From Candidatus Poribacteria bacterium (lineage in GTDB: Bacteria; Poribacteria; WGA-4E; UBA9662): DNA of 15,058 bases. Positions 7,358-14,493 of this stretch are shown one piece after another. Location: assembly GCA_002729015.1 (NCBI GenBank), contig PBVO01000035.1, positions 10,230-25,287 of the forward strand. The letters run 5' to 3'. The notes beneath the pieces are model-generated. The model saw only the letters and a list, made by a program, of their open reading frames with translations, was not told the DNA's origin and searched no databases. Numbering within the stretch: position 1 is the first letter of the stretch; each line of letters opens with the position of its first letter. Made by a program: the position numbers and the translations under genes.

Positions 7358-8125
7358 ATGATGCTTTTATCTAACCAGCAAAAACGTGATTTTTATGACA
7401 ATGGATACCTCTGTTTGCCAAATGCTGTTTCTTCGACCGTCGTTGATTCTGCGTTACGATCAATTAATCATTCATTGGGCGAAGAAGGCATGAATAAAGA
7501 AGAGTTACCAACACTTCGAGCACAATCTTACTGTAGGGAAATACGCGAGTCTCCGTCAATTACCAACCTGATTAATCAATCTCAGTTAATCGGGGTCATG
7601 GATGATTTATTAGGAGTAGACAATTTGGGGCCAATAAAATCAGGGCAAATTGCTCTTCGCTTTCCTCGTCGATCGTCGGACAAAATAAGTCCACCGAATG
7701 GTCATTTAGATGGTTTGGGCAGTGGTCTTAACGGTTCAGATAAAGGTACTTATCGACGAAATTTTACTGCCTTGGCCGTAGTTTTGTTAAGCCCACTACC
7801 AAGCATCAATAGTGGTAATTTTACTGTGTGGCCTAAGTCTCATAATTTTTTCGCTGATTATTTCCGAAAACATGGTACTGAGGTATTAGCGGCTGGAATG
7901 CCAAAGGTCGAATTACCAGAAGCCCCAGTCCAACTTACTGGCCTACCGGGAGATATAATCCTGACGCACCATCAGACTGTACACACGGCAGCCCCCAATC
8001 ATTCATCATACATCCGGTATGCGGCCATTTTTCGTCTTCATCACCGGAATGCAATTGGTAATGATGCCTACACCAATCCTTGGTATGAGTGGCCAGGAAT
8101 TAGTCAAATTACTAAGCACAAATAA
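7358..8125 (+). CDS. Phytanoyl-CoA dioxygenase (PhyH) family Fe(II)/2-oxoglutarate oxygenase
   Basis: This family uses Fe(II), O2 and 2-oxoglutarate to hydroxylate a substrate; the substrate here is unknown. The 255-residue protein opens with the usual QKRDFYDNGYLCLPNAVS segment. It carries the facial triad His116-x-Asp118 (NGHLDG) and His209 (QTVHTAAPNHS), with Arg220 eleven residues later to bind the 2-oxoglutarate carboxylate. GDIILTHH (198-205) and GNFTVWPKSH are also family-typical. Start choice is between adjacent ATGs at 7358 and 7361; AGG at 7351-7353 is slightly better spaced for the second. The ThuA-like gene follows after 48 bases and the methyltransferase after that, so the three probably form an operon. 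Confidence 0.88.
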   Translation: MMLLSNQQKRDFYDNGYLCLPNAVSSTVVDSALRSINHSLGEEGMNKEELPTLRAQSYCREIRESPSITNLINQSQLIGVMDDLLGVDNLGPIKSGQIALRFPRRSSDKISPPNGHLDGLGSGLNGSDKGTYRRNFTALAVVLLSPLPSINSGNFTVWPKSHNFFADYFRKHGTEVLAAGMPKVELPEAPVQLTGLPGDIILTHHQTVHTAAPNHSSYIRYAAIFRLHHRNAIGNDAYTNPWYEWPGISQITKHK

Positions 8126-8173
8126 TTTTTTAAACACTCTTGGAAATATAAAACTTAATCAAAGGTTAATCTT

Positions 8174-8839
8174 ATGAATATTTTGATGTTAAGACATTCA
8201 GCTGGTTTTGAGCACACTTATCTGCCAGATGCAGAAGTTGCACTAAAAAAAATTGGTGTGAAAAATAATTGGCATGTCAGAACAACTCACCATTGCCAAG
8301 GAATTAACGCAGAACAACTCGACCAAATTGATCTGTTAATTTTTGCTACTACAGGTAATTTGCCTCTTGATGATACCCAAAAACAAGATCTACTCAATTA
8401 TGTCAAAGGTGGTAAACCATTCTTTGGTATACACAATGCTACTGATACTTTTTATGATTGGAAAGAGTATGGTGAAATGATCGGTGGTTATTTTTCAGGC
8501 CACCCTTGGACTCAAGAAGTAGGTGTAATTGTGGAAGATCAAGAACACCCAGCAACCCGTATGTTAGATGAAAAATTTACTGTTTTCGATGAAATTTATA
8601 CTTTCAAATCCTGGGATAGAGAAAAAACACATGTTTTAATGCGGCTGGATAATGAATCCGTCGACTTATCTAAAGGTAACCGCGAAGACCACGATTATGC
8701 GCTTGCTTGGTGCCACGAATATGGAGAAGGTCGTGTAATGTACACGGCACTCGGACATCCTGATGAATTGTGGCATCAAGACTGGTTCCATCAACACATA
8801 GAAGGTTGTATAAAATGGGCTACAGGACTAGAAAGCTAG
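8174..8839 (+). CDS. ThuA-like (trehalose utilization) domain protein
   Basis: ThuA-like proteins share the class I glutamine amidotransferase fold without its catalytic cysteine. Some act in sugar (trehalose, keto-sugar) catabolism, but few have been studied biochemically. The 221-residue protein covers the whole domain: a first strand MNILMLRHS, LLIFATTGN near 54-62, GGKPFFGIHNATDTF (79-93), DEIYTFKSWDRE (139-150), and GRVMYTALGHPDELW (186-200). No Cys is present at the nucleophile elbow. It is probably cytosolic, as no signal peptide is visible. AAAGG lies about nine bases before the ATG. It sits between a PhyH dioxygenase and a methyltransferase with tight spacing, which suggests a shared small-molecule pathway. 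Confidence 0.85.
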   Translation: MNILMLRHSAGFEHTYLPDAEVALKKIGVKNNWHVRTTHHCQGINAEQLDQIDLLIFATTGNLPLDDTQKQDLLNYVKGGKPFFGIHNATDTFYDWKEYGEMIGGYFSGHPWTQEVGVIVEDQEHPATRMLDEKFTVFDEIYTFKSWDREKTHVLMRLDNESVDLSKGNREDHDYALAWCHEYGEGRVMYTALGHPDELWHQDWFHQHIEGCIKWATGLES

Positions 8840-8860
8840 AACTAGTTTGAATGTAGACCC

Positions 8861-9520
8861 ATGACAATAGATCGTGTTCTAGAACCAGAAGTAATGAATA
8901 GCATTGAGGAGTCTGAAGCTTATGCGAATATGGATTTCTTGTCAGTCAATACAGATTTTGTCGATCAGTTGATCCGATTAGGTGCTTGCTCTGGACATTT
9001 TCTTGATATCGGTACTGGTCCGGCTCAAATTCCTATTCTGCTGGCACAAAGACAACCCCAGGTTAGTATTACGGCCGTTGATTTGTCCGAAGAAATGTTG
9101 AAGATCGCAGAAAAGGAAGTTCAATCGGCTAATCTTAGCCAACGGGTTACCCTTCAAATGGCTGACGCTAAGAAACTTCCTTTCCCAGATGACTATTTCG
9201 ATGGAGTTTTTTCCAACAGTGTTATTCATCATATTCCAGAACCAATTAAAGTCATGCTAGAAGTTAAGCGGGTACTAAAACCATCTGGCCTAATCTTTTT
9301 TCGAGATTTAAAAAGACTAGAGTCTGTGGCTGCTATCAACACGATAGTTACCAAATACGCTAAGGATGACACAGAACATCAACGCAAGCTTTTTCGCGAT
9401 TCGCTGTTCGCCGCTTTAACTGTCGAAGAGATGACGGAAATTATCCGTTCAGTTGACCTAGAAGCAACGGTCACGTCTAGCTCAGACCGACATTGGTCGA
9501 TTGAACCAAATCTCAAATAA
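8861..9520 (+). CDS. SAM-dependent class I methyltransferase
   Basis: The 219-residue protein is a class I Rossmann-fold methyltransferase of the Methyltransf_11/25 type. Motif I is FLDIGTGPAQIP (47-58). Asp74 ends the second strand (ITAVDLSEEML) and would bind the SAM ribose. Asp102 (MADAKKLPF) contacts the adenine in relatives. The acceptor-side motif is FDGVFSNSVIHHIPEP, followed by VLKPSGLIFFRDL. The methyl acceptor cannot be read from sequence. It starts 21 bases after the ThuA-like stop without a clear Shine-Dalgarno, so it is probably translated from the same mRNA. gpmA follows after 36 bases. Confidence 0.88.
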   Translation: MTIDRVLEPEVMNSIEESEAYANMDFLSVNTDFVDQLIRLGACSGHFLDIGTGPAQIPILLAQRQPQVSITAVDLSEEMLKIAEKEVQSANLSQRVTLQMADAKKLPFPDDYFDGVFSNSVIHHIPEPIKVMLEVKRVLKPSGLIFFRDLKRLESVAAINTIVTKYAKDDTEHQRKLFRDSLFAALTVEEMTEIIRSVDLEATVTSSSDRHWSIEPNLK

Positions 9521-9556
9521 AAAAATAAAAATCTTAAAAAAGTAAAGGGAAGAAAT

Positions 9557-10303
9557 ATGTACACGCTTGTTCTGCTTCGACATGGTGAGAGCCAATGGAA
9601 TAAGGAGAATAGATTCACTGGTTGGGCGGATGTTGATCTGTCAAAGAAAGGGGTACAAGAAGCACAAAGTGGTGGCAAGGCTTTAAAAGATAATGGTTAC
9701 ACTTTTGATGTTGCTTATGTGTCACTACTCAAACGTGCCATTAAAACTTTATGGCTAACACTGGAAGAAATGGATCTAATGTGGATTCCAGTTGAAAGAT
9801 CTTGGAGATTGAACGAACGGCACTACGGCGCTTTGCAAGGATTGAATAAAGCCGAAACAGCTGCGCAACATGGAGAGGATCAAGTTCTGATTTGGCGACG
9901 AAGTTTTAGTACCCCACCTCCAGAATTAACAGTGGACCATCCACATTATCCGGGACAGGATGCGCGCTATGCCAACCTTGACGATTCAGATTTACCGCTA
10001 ACTGAGTGCTTGGCCGATACTTGTCTACGGTTTCAACCGTATTGGGAAAACACAATTGCTCCTGCTATTAAATCAGGCAAAAGAGTATTGATTGCTGCTC
10101 ATGGAAATAGTCTACGAGCACTAGTTAAAGACCTAGAAGGACTATCCGATGAAGAAATTCTACAAGTTAACATACCGACCGGCCTACCCTTGGTATATCG
10201 CTTAGACCAAGAGCTGAAACCAATAGAAAAATTTTATTTGGGGGACGAAGAAGCTGTCAGAGCAGCCATGGAAGCCGTTGCTAATCAGGGAAAAGCTTCG
10301 TAG
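9557..10303 (+). CDS. gpmA: 2,3-bisphosphoglycerate-dependent phosphoglycerate mutase
   Basis: This enzyme interconverts 3- and 2-phosphoglycerate in glycolysis and gluconeogenesis through a phosphohistidine. The 248 residues match the usual length of the dPGM form. The nucleophile His9 sits in [10 protein letters not shown], followed by [12 protein letters not shown]. Arg60 (LLKRA), Glu87 ([14 protein letters not shown]) and the second histidine His182 ([12 protein letters not shown]) complete the active site. Small departures from the common pattern are Val-Ser-Leu-Leu-Lys-Arg where Thr-Ser-Val-Leu-Lys-Arg is frequent, and RRSFSTPPP instead of RRSFDTPPP. Neither removes a catalytic residue. 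GGGAAG is a good ribosome site about six bases before the ATG. It is the last + strand gene before the convergent folE. Confidence 0.95.
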   Translation: MYTLVLLRHGESQWNKENRFTGWADVDLSKKGVQEAQSGGKALKDNGYTFDVAYVSLLKRAIKTLWLTLEEMDLMWIPVERSWRLNERHYGALQGLNKAETAAQHGEDQVLIWRRSFSTPPPELTVDHPHYPGQDARYANLDDSDLPLTECLADTCLRFQPYWENTIAPAIKSGKRVLIAAHGNSLRALVKDLEGLSDEEILQVNIPTGLPLVYRLDQELKPIEKFYLGDEEAVRAAMEAVANQGKAS

Positions 10304-10316
10304 ATACTTTTAAGTA

Positions 10317-10361
10317 CACCTGTGCCAAATTTACAAACAATTCATAAATTCGGCACGGGTG
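10317..10361. terminator. Convergent hairpin between gpmA and folE
   Basis: A 17-position inverted repeat (10317-10333 with 10345-10361, loop of 11) pairs fully except one A-C mismatch and one U-G wobble. It reaches into the last codons of folE (stop at 10331-10333). There is no long T-run on either side, so it may act as a weak terminator or as an mRNA 3'-end stabiliser for both genes. Confidence 0.55.
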
Positions 10362-10915
10362 GCATGGCCTTCTCGAAATTCGCCCAGCATGACGTTAGTA
10401 ACCGTACTGGAGCTCTGTTTTTCTACTCCCCTCACCATCATGCACATGTGTTGTGCTTCTATGACGACTGCTACCCCTTTGGGAGCTAAGACTTGGTCTA
10501 AAATTTGGGCCACCTGGTAAGTTAATCTCTCCTGAACCTGTAAACGTCTAGCGAAAACATCCACTAAACGTGGGATCTTACTCAAACCGATAATTTTATT
10601 CTGTGGCAGATAACCGACATGGCACTTGCCGAAAAAAGGCAAAATATGGTGCTCGCATAAACTGTAAAATTCGATATCCTTAACGATTACCATATCGTCA
10701 TACTCTTCATCGAAAATAGCTTCGTTAACAATTTTCCCAATGTCTTGCTGATATCCTTGGGTCAGATATTGCATGGCTAATGCCGCTCGTTTAGGAGTTT
10801 TTATCAACCCCTGTCGCTCAGGATCTTCGCCAATCTGTTGTAGTAAATTTTGGTAATGTTCTTCGATCGAGTTATCAACTAATGCTGTTTTTTCATCAAA
10901 ATTGTAGGATACCAT
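10331..10915 (-). CDS. folE: GTP cyclohydrolase I (type IA, FolE)
   Basis: FolE converts GTP to 7,8-dihydroneopterin triphosphate, the entry step to folate, biopterin and the 7-deazaguanine (queuosine) route. At 194 residues it has the typical length. Zinc ligands are Cys87 and His90 ([18 protein letters not shown]) and Cys158 ([11 protein letters not shown]), with catalytic His89 and His156. [21 protein letters not shown] and [12 protein letters not shown] are signature segments. The ATG follows AGGAA at the edge of a perfect triple 10-base repeat that repeats this ribosome site. The next gene upstream on the same strand encodes a tandem PTPS/QueD homologue, which would use the product of this enzyme; the 199-base gap leaves room for a separate promoter. 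Confidence 0.97.
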   Translation of the reverse strand: MVSYNFDEKTALVDNSIEEHYQNLLQQIGEDPERQGLIKTPKRAALAMQYLTQGYQQDIGKIVNEAIFDEEYDDMVIVKDIEFYSLCEHHILPFFGKCHVGYLPQNKIIGLSKIPRLVDVFARRLQVQERLTYQVAQILDQVLAPKGVAVVIEAQHMCMMVRGVEKQSSSTVTNVMLGEFREGHATRAEFMNCL

Positions 10916-10944
10916 TTCCTGATTTTTCCTGATTTTTCCTGATT
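10915..10944 (-). repeat. Perfect 3 x 10-bp tandem repeat forming the folE ribosome binding region
   Basis: Three identical copies of AATCAGGAAA (- strand) abut the folE start, and the last A is the A of the ATG. Each copy carries the Shine-Dalgarno core AGGA, so three candidate ribosome sites stand one helical turn apart. Copy number could vary by replication slippage. Confidence 0.9.
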
Positions 10945-11114
10945 CTATATTACTATTTAAATTTAACGTTTCGTGATTCCGTATTCAATTTTTTATATTG
11001 ACACTTCGGAATACTCTATTGGTGTTATTAATGCATGAGTTGACAGATAACTTAATAGGAACGGCCAGATGAGCCGAATGGGAATTGATTATTTGTTTAC
11101 TATGATTGGATAAG

Positions 11115-11960
11115 TTAGCCACCATAGTAGTCAAAAAAACTTTTGGGTGTTTCTTTAAGCCGGAGTCGATGTAAACGGACCGAACGGCTAGGAGCAAGCG
11201 AAAGGATATCTGCTTCTATTAGTTCCCAAATCACTCGAACAAAATTCTCTGAGGTAGGATTTAGAGTCTGAAATTCGACTGTGTCTAGGTTTAGGTGCTT
11301 GTGGTCAAAACGACCAAAAACCTTCTTGTTAATTACTTGATCCAAATCAACTATTCGTACTAACAGACCTGTTCTTTGATCTACCTCGCCGGATAATGTA
11401 ACGTCGAGTACATAATTGTGCCCATGTCCGTTTGGATTATTGCATTTTCCAAATATTTCTGTATTTTCATAGTCACTGAGTTCTGAGCTATGCAGGCGGT
11501 GAGCAGCACTAAATTCGTAAGTGCGAGTTAAATGAATCACAGGTTCAACTCCATAATATTGAACATATGTCCGTTCTTCTTCAGTCAACCTGATCGAGTG
11601 CATGTGAACGCCCAATGTTGCTAAATCCTGACTGGTAGCACGCCACAATTCGATAGAAATGTTTTCTGGGGTTGGCTGAAGGCTTGGATCAGCCGAGAAA
11701 ACCGGATGTTGTTGATTTATCTGTTTATGATCATAGTATTGGTTTATATAGGAGCGAATTAGCTCATCCACATCCTTAATATTAATGACCATACCATTGG
11801 ATGATTGAATTTTACCTCCAATGGTTAAATGTACACTATAGTTGTGTCCATGTTGGTTAACTTTATTCCCAAAAAATTGGTAATTCTCTTTTTCACTGAG
11901 TTCTGGAAGGTAGTAGTAATGCGAGGCTTCAAAATCAATATATCGGGTAAGATGTATCAT
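11115..11960 (-). CDS. Tandem two-domain 6-pyruvoyl/6-carboxy-tetrahydropterin synthase homologue
   Basis: The 281-residue protein is two PTPS/QueD domains in a row, about twice the usual length. Domain 2 (141-281) keeps the full active site: zinc ligands His154, His179 and His181 (NGHGHNY), nucleophile Cys173 (FGKCNNPNG), Asp219-His220 (DHKHLN) and Glu238. Domain 1 (1-140) keeps His14, His37, His39, Asp77-His78 and Glu99. It lacks the cysteine: its loop is two residues shorter and reads FGNKVNQHGHNY. Domain 2 should act on dihydroneopterin triphosphate, giving 6-pyruvoyl-tetrahydropterin or, in the queuosine route, 6-carboxytetrahydropterin. Domain 1 may be structural or do different chemistry. 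Both domains start with IHLTR, so ATG 11958-11960 is preferred over GTG 11982-11984; neither has a clear ribosome site. folE, the upstream enzyme of the pathway, lies next on the same strand. Confidence 0.88.
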   Translation of the reverse strand: MIHLTRYIDFEASHYYYLPELSEKENYQFFGNKVNQHGHNYSVHLTIGGKIQSSNGMVINIKDVDELIRSYINQYYDHKQINQQHPVFSADPSLQPTPENISIELWRATSQDLATLGVHMHSIRLTEEERTYVQYYGVEPVIHLTRTYEFSAAHRLHSSELSDYENTEIFGKCNNPNGHGHNYVLDVTLSGEVDQRTGLLVRIVDLDQVINKKVFGRFDHKHLNLDTVEFQTLNPTSENFVRVIWELIEADILSLAPSRSVRLHRLRLKETPKSFFDYYGG

Positions 11961-11972
11961 ATCGAGTAGACA

Positions 11973-12006
11973 TTGGATAAACACCTCGTCAGTTGTGTTT
12001 ATCCAA
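11973..12006. promoter_or_regulatory. Perfect 12-bp inverted repeat in front of the tandem PTPS gene
   Basis: TTGGATAAACAC (11973-11984) and GTGTTTATCCAA (11995-12006) form a perfect 12-bp inverted repeat with a 10-base loop, 12 bases before the preferred ATG. On the - strand no T-run follows, so it does not look like a peroxiredoxin terminator. On the + strand a run of five T follows (12011-12015), but no + strand gene would use it. An operator or a 5' UTR hairpin is more likely. Confidence 0.6.
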
Positions 12007-12047
12007 CGTCTTTTTGAATAAATCAGTTAGTTAATTTTAGCCATCTG

Positions 12048-12683
12048 TTATAAATTTCTCTTCATCAAATAGAAATCAATTTTCTCGTGATCGCTGTTCA
12101 ATCGATCTATTACTTCGTCCTCGGTTTTTGGTGGTGGAACAATTACTTTATCGCCTTGTTCCCAATTGACAGGTGTTGCACAGGCGTTGGATTCCGATGT
12201 TTGTAAAGAATCGATCAGGCGAACTACTTCATCAATGTTGCGTCCATTGGTCAAAGGATAATAGATTAGAGCTCGAATTTTTCGTTCCGGATTAATTATA
12301 AAAACGGCACGGACCGTGGCTGTTGAACTTTCTCCAGGATGGATCAGTCCATATTTATTGGCAACTGACATGTCCAAATCAGCAATCAGTGGATATGGAA
12401 TTCTAACATCTAGATTCTGGTTTATGTTTTGTGTCCAAGCCAAATGTGAGTGAATACTGTCAATACTCAGCCCTATAAGCTTTACGTTTCGAGCAGAAAA
12501 TTCATCGTTACGTCGAGCGAACTCAGTCAGTTCAGTCGTACAGACTGGCGTGAAATCAGCCGGATGAGAAAACAAGACTACCCAGTCATTACCCTGCCAT
12601 TCGCTAAAGGTAATCTCGCCGTGTGTAGTTACGGCCTTAAAATCGGGTGCATCGTCCCCAATTCGGGGTATTGGAGTACTCAT
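12048..12683 (-). CDS. Peroxiredoxin, 1-Cys/Prx6 type
   Basis: This thiol peroxidase reduces hydrogen and alkyl peroxides in the cytosol. The 211-residue protein has the thioredoxin-fold AhpC/TSA domain with the active-site motif HPADFTPVCTTEL, where Cys48 is peroxidatic and Pro41 and Thr45 are the supporting residues. Arg125 (STATVRAVFIINP) completes the site. The long C-terminal domain with CATPVNWEQGDKVIVPPP (168-185) places it in the Prx6 group. Cys168 may serve as a second cysteine, as in some archaeal members. The ATG at 12681-12683 is nine bases after AGGAG. The in-frame TTG two codons earlier is too close to it. It has its own promoter and may be cotranscribed with the tandem PTPS gene 87 bases downstream. 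Confidence 0.93.
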   Translation of the reverse strand: MSTPIPRIGDDAPDFKAVTTHGEITFSEWQGNDWVVLFSHPADFTPVCTTELTEFARRNDEFSARNVKLIGLSIDSIHSHLAWTQNINQNLDVRIPYPLIADLDMSVANKYGLIHPGESSTATVRAVFIINPERKIRALIYYPLTNGRNIDEVVRLIDSLQTSESNACATPVNWEQGDKVIVPPPKTEDEVIDRLNSDHEKIDFYLMKRNL

Positions 12684-12736
12684 TTTCAACTTCTCCTGTA
12701 TGTTATGTTGTAGATAATCTATTGAACGAGAACTAA

Positions 12737-12765
12737 ATTATCACATGCGTTAGAAGTATTGTCAA
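12737..12765 (-). promoter_or_regulatory. Promoter of the peroxiredoxin gene
   Basis: On the - strand TTGACA (12760-12765), a 17-base spacer and GATAAT (12737-12742) with a preceding TGn make a strong sigma-70 site about 54 bases before the ATG. Confidence 0.8.
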
Positions 12766-12788
12766 GATCACGAATTCGCCGTATTATG

Positions 12789-12817
12789 TTGACTCGGCTG
12801 ATTAACTTTGTTACACT
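12789..12817 (+). promoter_or_regulatory. Promoter of the small membrane protein gene
   Basis: TTGACT (12789-12794), a 17-base spacer and TACACT (12812-12817) lie about 27 bases before the ATG. It is divergent from the peroxiredoxin promoter, and the two -35 boxes are only 23 bases apart. Confidence 0.65.
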
Positions 12818-12843
12818 GACCGGGGAGGGGGCAAGAGGTCTCA

Positions 12844-13179
12844 ATGACGTTTGATCAGACAAAAAAAGCATTAATCTTAGGCTTTTTAGCTGGTTTTATC
12901 TGGAATCTTTGCGGTGAAGCGTCTGTGAGAATTTATCAACTTATGGTTGCGGGGCTGCCTGCAATTGATGAGATCGTCCAACAAAACAGTTGGGTTAAAC
13001 CGGCACGGGATCTAGTTGGATTAATAATGGTCTTCGGATATGTTTTTATCATTATCAAGATTTGTCAGCGTCTGTACCAGCAGGTCGAATTACCTGAAAG
13101 AAACGAGTATACTCCTTGGTTAGTTCTGAGCGTTTCGTCTATCCCCGGTCTATTCTTTGGAGCGATGATTTTCCACTAG
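12844..13179 (+). CDS. Small membrane protein of unknown function
   Basis: I do not recognise the family. The 111-residue product shows three likely transmembrane helices: about 9-24 (LILGFLAGFIWNLCG), 57-75 (DLVGLIMVFGYVFIIIKI) and 92-110 (WLVLSVSSIPGLFFGAMIF). A 30-residue polar loop lies between the first two and a charged ELPERNEY segment before the third. The first helix contains Asn, Cys and Glu, which is unusual for a plain anchor. No signal peptide cleavage site or enzymatic motif is visible. It has a good promoter and an AGAGG ribosome site five bases before the ATG, so it is probably expressed. It stands divergent to the peroxiredoxin and convergent to the enolase-superfamily gene. 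Confidence 0.7.
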   Translation: MTFDQTKKALILGFLAGFIWNLCGEASVRIYQLMVAGLPAIDEIVQQNSWVKPARDLVGLIMVFGYVFIIIKICQRLYQQVELPERNEYTPWLVLSVSSIPGLFFGAMIFH

Positions 13180-13224
13180 CGATTACAATTCACCAAATAC
13201 TTCAAATAACATGATTATCTAGTG

Positions 13225-14481
13225 TTAACTCCACAGTCGATCGTGGGATCGCTCCTCATTCCATTCAGGAGTTGGTGGAAAGTAAGCCGTCCGGCTCGAG
13301 TGCAGGTGTTCTTTGATCACCGTTTCGTTCAGCTCAATACCCAATCCAGGCGTTTCTGGTACTGTAATATAACCGTCCTCGATGATTGGGTTAGGTAAAC
13401 CAATAACAAGTTCATCCCACCAAGGCGTATCAACGGAATGATTCTCTAAGACTAAAAAATTCTCTGTAGCTGCGGCACAGTGTACGCTGGCCATGGCGCA
13501 AATTGGGGTGCCAGCCATGTGTAGGGCCATGGAAATACCATATTCTTGGGCCAGATCTCCGATCTTTTTGGTTTCTAAAATCCCACCTGAACTGGCAATG
13601 TCAGGGTGGGCGACAGATATTGCTTGTGCCTGAAACAATTTGATGAACTCTTCTTTGCAATAGATGTCTTCTCCAGTACAAATTGGAGTGGTACAAGCAT
13701 TCGACAAACGAACGTATTGTTCTGTAAACTGCCATGGAATCATATCTTCCAGCCAAGCTAGATTGTACTTATCCAATGCTTGGGCTAATCGAATGCAGTC
13801 ATCTACTCCAATATGGCCAAAATGATCCAAAGCTAAAGGTACTTCGTAACCTATAATTTGGCGCACAGTTCCTACGTAGTCCGCTAAAATATCAATTCCT
13901 TTATCAGTAATTCGAATGGAAGTAAAGGGGTGCATAAGGTTACTGCTATCGAGGTGACCAGTTGGTGCAGACAAAGTTCCTGATATGTTTCGCAAATGCC
14001 CAATTCCAACATCCATTTTCAAAAAAGTGAAGCCACGTTGCACCCTTTCTATTAGCTTTTGCCCCATTTCGATAGGATCATTTAAGGTCGGAGTGTCAGA
14101 ATAACAACGAATTCGATTTCTGAATTTGCCACCGGCTAACTGGTAACATGGTATGCCATAAGCCTTACCCGTTAGATCCATTAGGGCCATTTCAACTGCG
14201 CTCACCCCACCACCTTGCCGAGCATGATGGCCAAACTGCTTAATTTGTCGAAAAATTTTGTCAACTTGACAGGGGTTTTGACTTAGTAGACGACTTTTTA
14301 GCATCAATGCGTAAGTAATGCTGGCACCATCCCGGACTTCACCCAAGCCATAAATGTCTTGGTTGGTATCAATTTTGAGAATCGGTCCACCTGTGGAGAC
14401 CTGAACCAAACGGACATCAGTGATTTTTAGTTGTGAAGGTGAAGAATTAGTATTGATATTTGATGATATATCGGTTTGCAT
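13225..14481 (-). CDS. Enolase-superfamily enzyme of the mandelate racemase group (probable sugar-acid dehydratase)
   Basis: Members abstract the proton next to a carboxylate with Mg2+ help, mostly dehydrating or racemising sugar acids. The 418-residue protein has the N-terminal capping domain (about 18-130) and the (beta/alpha)7-beta barrel. Barrel residues are Lys155 (LKMD), metal ligands Asp219 (LALDHFGH), Glu245 (WLEDMIPW) and Glu271 (CTGEDIY), and the general-base pair Asp294 (HPDIASSGG) and His321 (ALHMAGTP). The Asp-His pair is the hallmark of the mandelate racemase subgroup. A roughly 30-residue insertion after the lysine strand (161-192) is an individual feature. The substrate is unknown. 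GGGAA stands about six bases before the ATG. A PhyH gene ends 12 bases upstream, so the two share an operon. It is convergent with the small membrane protein gene. Confidence 0.88.
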   Translation of the reverse strand: MQTDISSNINTNSSPSQLKITDVRLVQVSTGGPILKIDTNQDIYGLGEVRDGASITYALMLKSRLLSQNPCQVDKIFRQIKQFGHHARQGGGVSAVEMALMDLTGKAYGIPCYQLAGGKFRNRIRCYSDTPTLNDPIEMGQKLIERVQRGFTFLKMDVGIGHLRNISGTLSAPTGHLDSSNLMHPFTSIRITDKGIDILADYVGTVRQIIGYEVPLALDHFGHIGVDDCIRLAQALDKYNLAWLEDMIPWQFTEQYVRLSNACTTPICTGEDIYCKEEFIKLFQAQAISVAHPDIASSGGILETKKIGDLAQEYGISMALHMAGTPICAMASVHCAAATENFLVLENHSVDTPWWDELVIGLPNPIIEDGYITVPETPGLGIELNETVIKEHLHSSRTAYFPPTPEWNEERSHDRLWS

Positions 14482-14493
14482 ATTCTATTCCCT

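Noticed and set aside
9379..9678. A 99-codon - strand frame across the methyltransferase/gpmA junction
   Set aside because: It is antisense to two clear genes with full family motifs, has no ribosome site and no protein-like features.
10985..11197. A 70-codon - strand frame overlapping the end of the tandem PTPS gene
   Set aside because: It begins inside the PTPS coding region in another frame and ends in AT-rich spacer, with no ribosome site. It is a shadow frame.
11961..11984. GTG start adding eight residues to the tandem PTPS protein
   Set aside because: Both domains begin at an IHLTR segment, which fits the downstream ATG. The GTG also falls inside the arm of the inverted repeat.
12684..12689. 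TTG start for the peroxiredoxin
   Set aside because: It lies only three bases from AGGAG, while the ATG two codons later has normal spacing.
13175..13225. CACTAG/CTAGTG inverted repeat as a terminator between the membrane protein and enolase-superfamily genes
   Set aside because: The arms are six bases with a loop of about 39 and no T-run, too weak to call.
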